The position numbers and the translations under genes are program-made. From Aidingimonas lacisalsi (lineage in GTDB: Bacteria > Pseudomonadota > Gammaproteobacteria > Pseudomonadales > Halomonadaceae), in the NCBI RefSeq assembly GCF_008079445.1, contig NZ_VRYH01000001.1, positions 248,001 through 312,000 of the forward strand: 64,000 nucleotides of DNA. The letters are read 5' to 3'. Positions 63,165-64,000 of the stretch are shown here, one piece after another (position 1 is the stretch's first letter; each line of letters begins with the position of its first letter). The notes beneath the pieces were generated by a model, which did no database searches, had not been told where the DNA came from, and saw nothing but the letters and a program-made list of their open reading frames with translations.

Positions 63165-64000
63165 GTTGGCGCTCCCCTTTAGGATCGTAAAAGACATTAC
63201 TGACGATCTCGGCCTGGTGCACCTGGCCATCGACCATGGGCAGATAGACCGTCTCACCTATCCGGTGATGCCCGCCCTTGACTACCGCCAAGGCAATACC
63301 ATGACCGAGAATGGCGCTGTAATAGCTGGAGGTCACATGGCCAACCATGGGCATCGGGATAGCGTGATCCGGATCGAAGACGATCTGCGCACCCTCCTCC
63401 AGCACCACGGCCGAATCCTTGGGTTTGAGGCCCACTAACTGTTTCCGATCCTTGCGTCGGGTATCGGAGCGCGACAAGGCACGTTTGCCAATCCAGGGAA
63501 AGGGTTTGTCGTAACCGACGGCCCACTGCATACCCAGATCTTCCGGGGTCACCGAGCCATCCGTGTCCTGGCCGGCAATGATCAAGCCCTTCTCGGCTCG
63601 AAGTACGTGCATGGTCTCGGTACCGTAGGGCGTCAGGTCATACTTGTCGCCGTGCTCGAACAAGGTCGTCCAGACGTGCAAGGCGTAGTTGGCCTGAACG
63701 TTGATCTCGTAAGCGAGCTCACCGGTGAAGGATATCCGGAACACCCGTGCCGGGACATCCGCGACCTGACCTTCACGCCAGTCCATGAACTTGAACTGCT
63801 CTTTGTCCAGATCGATATCGGTGATCTCCGAGAGCAGTTTGCGCGCTTCAGGACCGGTGACGGTGATCGTCGCCCAGTGATCAGTGACCGAAGTAAAATA
63901 AACCTGCAATTCAGGCCACTCGGTCTGGTGCCACAGCTCCAGCCACTCCATGACTCCGGCTGCCCCGCCGGTGGTGGTAGTCATCAGGAAGTGGTTCTCA
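63157..64000 (-). CDS. soxA: Sarcosine oxidase, alpha subunit, C-terminal part (cut by window edge)
   Basis: The frame is open to the last base of the window and ends with a stop at 63157. The 280 residues visible form the aminomethyltransferase-like (GcvT-like) THF-binding domain: GPEARKLLSEI, SFTGELAYEINVQANYALHVWTTLFEHG, HVLRAEKGLIIAGQDTDGSVTPEDLGMQWAVGYDK and KQLVGLKPKD. This is the C-terminal half of SoxA, whose N-terminal half (FAD/NAD domain) would lie to the right. It leads soxG, purU and the broken serine dehydratase gene on the same strand. Confidence 0.92.
   Translation of the reverse strand, partial: ENHFLMTTTTGGAAGVMEWLELWHQTEWPELQVYFTSVTDHWATITVTGPEARKLLSEITDIDLDKEQFKFMDWREGQVADVPARVFRISFTGELAYEINVQANYALHVWTTLFEHGDKYDLTPYGTETMHVLRAEKGLIIAGQDTDGSVTPEDLGMQWAVGYDKPFPWIGKRALSRSDTRRKDRKQLVGLKPKDSAVVLEEGAQIVFDPDHAIPMPMVGHVTSSYYSAILGHGIALAVVKGGHHRIGETVYLPMVDGQVHQAEIVSNVFYDPKGERQHV

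Overview
The window looks like chromosome of a moderately halophilic, high-GC gammaproteobacterium, most likely Halomonas or a close relative. This is an inference from gene order (trmL-pyrE // crc // rph // yicC, as in pseudomonads and halomonads), many acidic exported proteins, many TRAP and osmolyte-type genes, and a soxAG-purU-serine dehydratase run. No database search was possible, so family names rest on motifs recognised by eye.

Layout. 1-2171: two NarK-type nitrate/nitrite porters, the first cut by the window edge. 2394-7035: a compact cyanophycin operon (cyanophycinase, cyanophycin synthetase, isoaspartyl dipeptidase) with overlapping genes. 7068-13126: nitric-oxide and anaerobic block: SirB2-like protein, NnrS, flavohaemoglobin, divergent NorR/FhpR regulator, and HemN. 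A sigma-54 promoter and two GT-N7-AC sites lie between hmp and norR, and an FNR-like box lies before hemN. 13293-16141: LysE exporter, aldo-keto reductase, gene remnants and a non-canonical SDR. 16193-22373: a minus-strand cluster with a NitT/TauT-type ABC transporter, creatininase-family hydrolase, two SDRs and a guanidino ureohydrolase, with a divergent LysR gene. 23757-29711: DUF3100 transporter, M20 amidohydrolase, HIBADH-type dehydrogenase, aldehyde dehydrogenase and LysR. 29923-36249: HPP protein, HAD hydrolase, Fur-boxed siderophore ABC transporter, MFS exporter, Lrp-type regulator. 36307-40493: secreted chorismate mutase, gamma carbonic anhydrase, then a decayed TRAP locus (dctP tail, dctQ, and a dctM/threonine-aldolase fusion), a frameshifted GlcG gene and a GntR regulator. 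40876-48415: MFS exporter, small unknown proteins, tRNA-Arg(CCG), a TAXI-type TRAP pair and a dihaem cytochrome c. 48428-54301: housekeeping genes rep, trmL, pyrE, crc, rph, yicC.

54302 to about 61276 is a mobile island: tyrosine integrase with an unusual set of inverted repeats, a LysR scrap, an AAA-ATPase/subtilisin pair matching the IetAS anti-phage system, and a DNA methyltransferase gene truncated by an IS3-family end that is joined to an IS66 fragment. The far side of the IS debris runs into the 5' piece of an L-serine dehydratase gene, followed by purU, soxG and a partial soxA. The island and its IS elements have therefore cut the tail off a sarcosine/one-carbon catabolic operon.

Common themes are nitrogen storage and scavenging (nitrate, cyanophycin, guanidino or creatinine-like compounds, sarcosine), response to NO under low oxygen, and several loci caught in decay.
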